Assembly: GCA_955652925.1 (NCBI GenBank)
Contig: CATPCO010000649.1
Coordinates: forward strand, 1 to 6,003
Reading direction: 5' to 3'
Origin: an uncultured Xanthobacteraceae bacterium
GTDB taxonomy: Bacteria > Pseudomonadota > Alphaproteobacteria > Rhizobiales > Xanthobacteraceae
DNA length: 6,003 nucleotides
The notes below the pieces were generated by a model that searched no databases, was not told the origin of the DNA, and saw nothing but the letters and a program-made list of their open reading frames with translations. Position numbers and translations under genes: made by a program. Positions 4,942 through 6,003 of this stretch are shown here, in pieces. How positions within the stretch are numbered: position 1 is the stretch's first letter; each line of letters opens with the position of its first letter.

Positions 4942-6003
4942 CTATCTCTCCATTTCGGTCGCCCAGTTCAGAATGACGGACAAAGGCGCCGCATTCGGCT
5001 CGTCCACCTTGGTGTTGATCAGGAATCTCTGGCCATCGGCGGTGACATCATAAGAAACCCGGTCAAGCACCGAAATTGGCTGTCGCAAGTGCGCTTTAAA
5101 CAGTGTCACCGGCGAACCAGCTTCGAAGTTGCCGCCTGCCCTGACTGACACGGCCATCATCTTTCCTTCCGCCGACAAGTAGAATAGCTCCTTTCCGTCT
5201 CGCCTCCAGCGCGGCTCCTGTCCACCTACCTTGGACACCTGCCATTTGGTGTCGGCGTTCGGAAATGGTGAAACGTAGATTTCCGAGTTCCCAGTTTCGC
5301 TTGAGGAGTATGCTATCCATTTGCCGTCCGGCGAAAACTGTGCGTTCCGAACGGCCCAGTTTCCCTGCAGCAGCGGCTTCGGTTGCCGATCCGATATCGA
5401 CACATACCACAGCTCTCCGGTCTTAAAGCTGAGCAGGTACTTACCGTCACGCGACCAGTCGCTAGGACCTTCTACGGAGGGGATCGAATCGCCAATCATC
5501 CGCTCTGAGCCGGATCCATCCGCTTTTTTATCGAGTAAGGCCCACGAGGACTTTCGCAGGCCTCCAAAAACGTCCTCTTTGCCATCGGGACTCCAGACGG
5601 GAAGTTCATTTAGCCCCGGACCGAAGGTGAGCCGTCCCACTACATCGCTGGCCAACTCGTGGATCCAGATGTCCACGTGTCGCCCATCCCTGTCCGTTTG
5701 TTCAAACGCCACCCGCCGACCGTCTGGCGAGACCGCCGGATTCGCAAACAATCTCGAGGGTCCGACGGCACCTACCAGTTTCCCGCTCCGATCAAACCAA
5801 AGTAATTGTGACTTGTCCGCGCCTTTGCCAGTTTGCACGACCAGGGTCTGATTAGCTGCCACACCTAAAAGAGCCAAGTCAGTCTGCGGGAAGTATTGCA
5901 CCTCGTCGCTGATCGTGCGCGGTTCCCCACTCAGGGTGTAGGTGCGAGGGTCGAAGCGTTGTGCGACCAAAGCGTTGTCACGCACATACAGCAGGTAGCC
6001 GGG
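4942..6003 (-). CDS. C-terminal part of a PD40/TolB-like beta-propeller protein, probably a Ser/Thr kinase-propeller fusion (5' end outside window)
   Basis: The frame is open through the right edge and shows 353 residues. Internal GTG or ATG codons near 5985 are unlikely starts, because the residues before them (PGYLLYVRDNALVAQRFD) already belong to a propeller blade. Counting from 5985, PD40-type blades carry SPDG at 86 and 132, SRDG at 178, SPDG at 218, RRDG at 261 and TADG at 315, with strands such as IWIHEL and IYVSPFP. The end, PLSVILNWATEMER, is typical of large acidobacterial proteins that join an N-terminal Pkn2-type kinase or a DNA-binding winged helix to a C-terminal TolB-like propeller. 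The propeller would be a protein-binding or sensory module. No kinase domain is visible here, so the fusion is inference; a stand-alone TolB-like protein is possible. No disabling mutation is seen. Confidence 0.88.
   Translation of the reverse strand, partial: PGYLLYVRDNALVAQRFDPRTYTLSGEPRTISDEVQYFPQTDLALLGVAANQTLVVQTGKGADKSQLLWFDRSGKLVGAVGPSRLFANPAVSPDGRRVAFEQTDRDGRHVDIWIHELASDVVGRLTFGPGLNELPVWSPDGKEDVFGGLRKSSWALLDKKADGSGSERMIGDSIPSVEGPSDWSRDGKYLLSFKTGELWYVSISDRQPKPLLQGNWAVRNAQFSPDGKWIAYSSSETGNSEIYVSPFPNADTKWQVSKVGGQEPRWRRDGKELFYLSAEGKMMAVSVRAGGNFEAGSPVTLFKAHLRQPISVLDRVSYDVTADGQRFLINTKVDEPNAAPLSVILNWATEMER

Noticed and set aside
5525..5590. Possible compensated frameshift in the propeller gene (DGKEDVFGGLRKSSWALLDKK)
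   Set aside because: Length and flanking blades fit the repeat pattern without a gap; the differences look like ordinary substitutions.
5321..5851. 176-codon plus-strand frame opposite the propeller gene
   Set aside because: Its Pro/Ser-rich translation is the antisense of SPDG-type repeats; it is a shadow frame.

Overview
The window looks like a piece of a soil-type bacterial chromosome with moderately high GC. Acidobacteriota is my best guess. It rests mainly on the PD40/TolB-type beta-propeller gene at the right edge, whose closing residues (VILNWATEMER) resemble the ends of acidobacterial kinase-propeller proteins, and on the mix of VOC, epoxide hydrolase and remnant genes separated by wide spacers. 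No marker gene is present, so this placement is inference.

Layout from left to right. Positions 1-117 may hold the tail of an upstream gene. Positions 151-701 (+) carry a short ORF with a Tat-like signal peptide, overlapped out of frame by a VOC (glyoxalase-fold) gene. The two read as one exported VOC protein interrupted at an A5 run. Positions 944-2182 (-) encode a complete epoxide hydrolase with a strong Shine-Dalgarno sequence and a textbook intrinsic terminator (878-911). Positions 2526-3185 (+) are the C-terminal half of a urea/amide-type ABC transporter substrate-binding protein that has lost its N-terminus; a 9-bp inverted repeat lies right at the break. Positions 3186-3977 contain no gene I recognise. 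Positions 3999-4694 (+) encode an Asp/Glu racemase family protein in which both usual catalytic cysteine positions are substituted. Positions 4942-6003 (-) are the C-terminal part of a PD40/TolB-like propeller protein that runs off the window.

The genes do not form an obvious pathway or operon. They alternate in strand and are separated by spacers of 240-800 bases, apart from the overlapping pair at 151-701. I see no CRISPR array, insertion sequence, tRNA, rRNA or defence system. The most interesting point is the 309-359 junction. A Shine-Dalgarno-like GGAGG, a G-AAA-AAG run directly before a stop, and a hairpin downstream sit where a -1 shift would join the Tat leader to the VOC domain. This could be a sequencing error, a real frameshift mutation, translational coupling, or programmed frameshifting.
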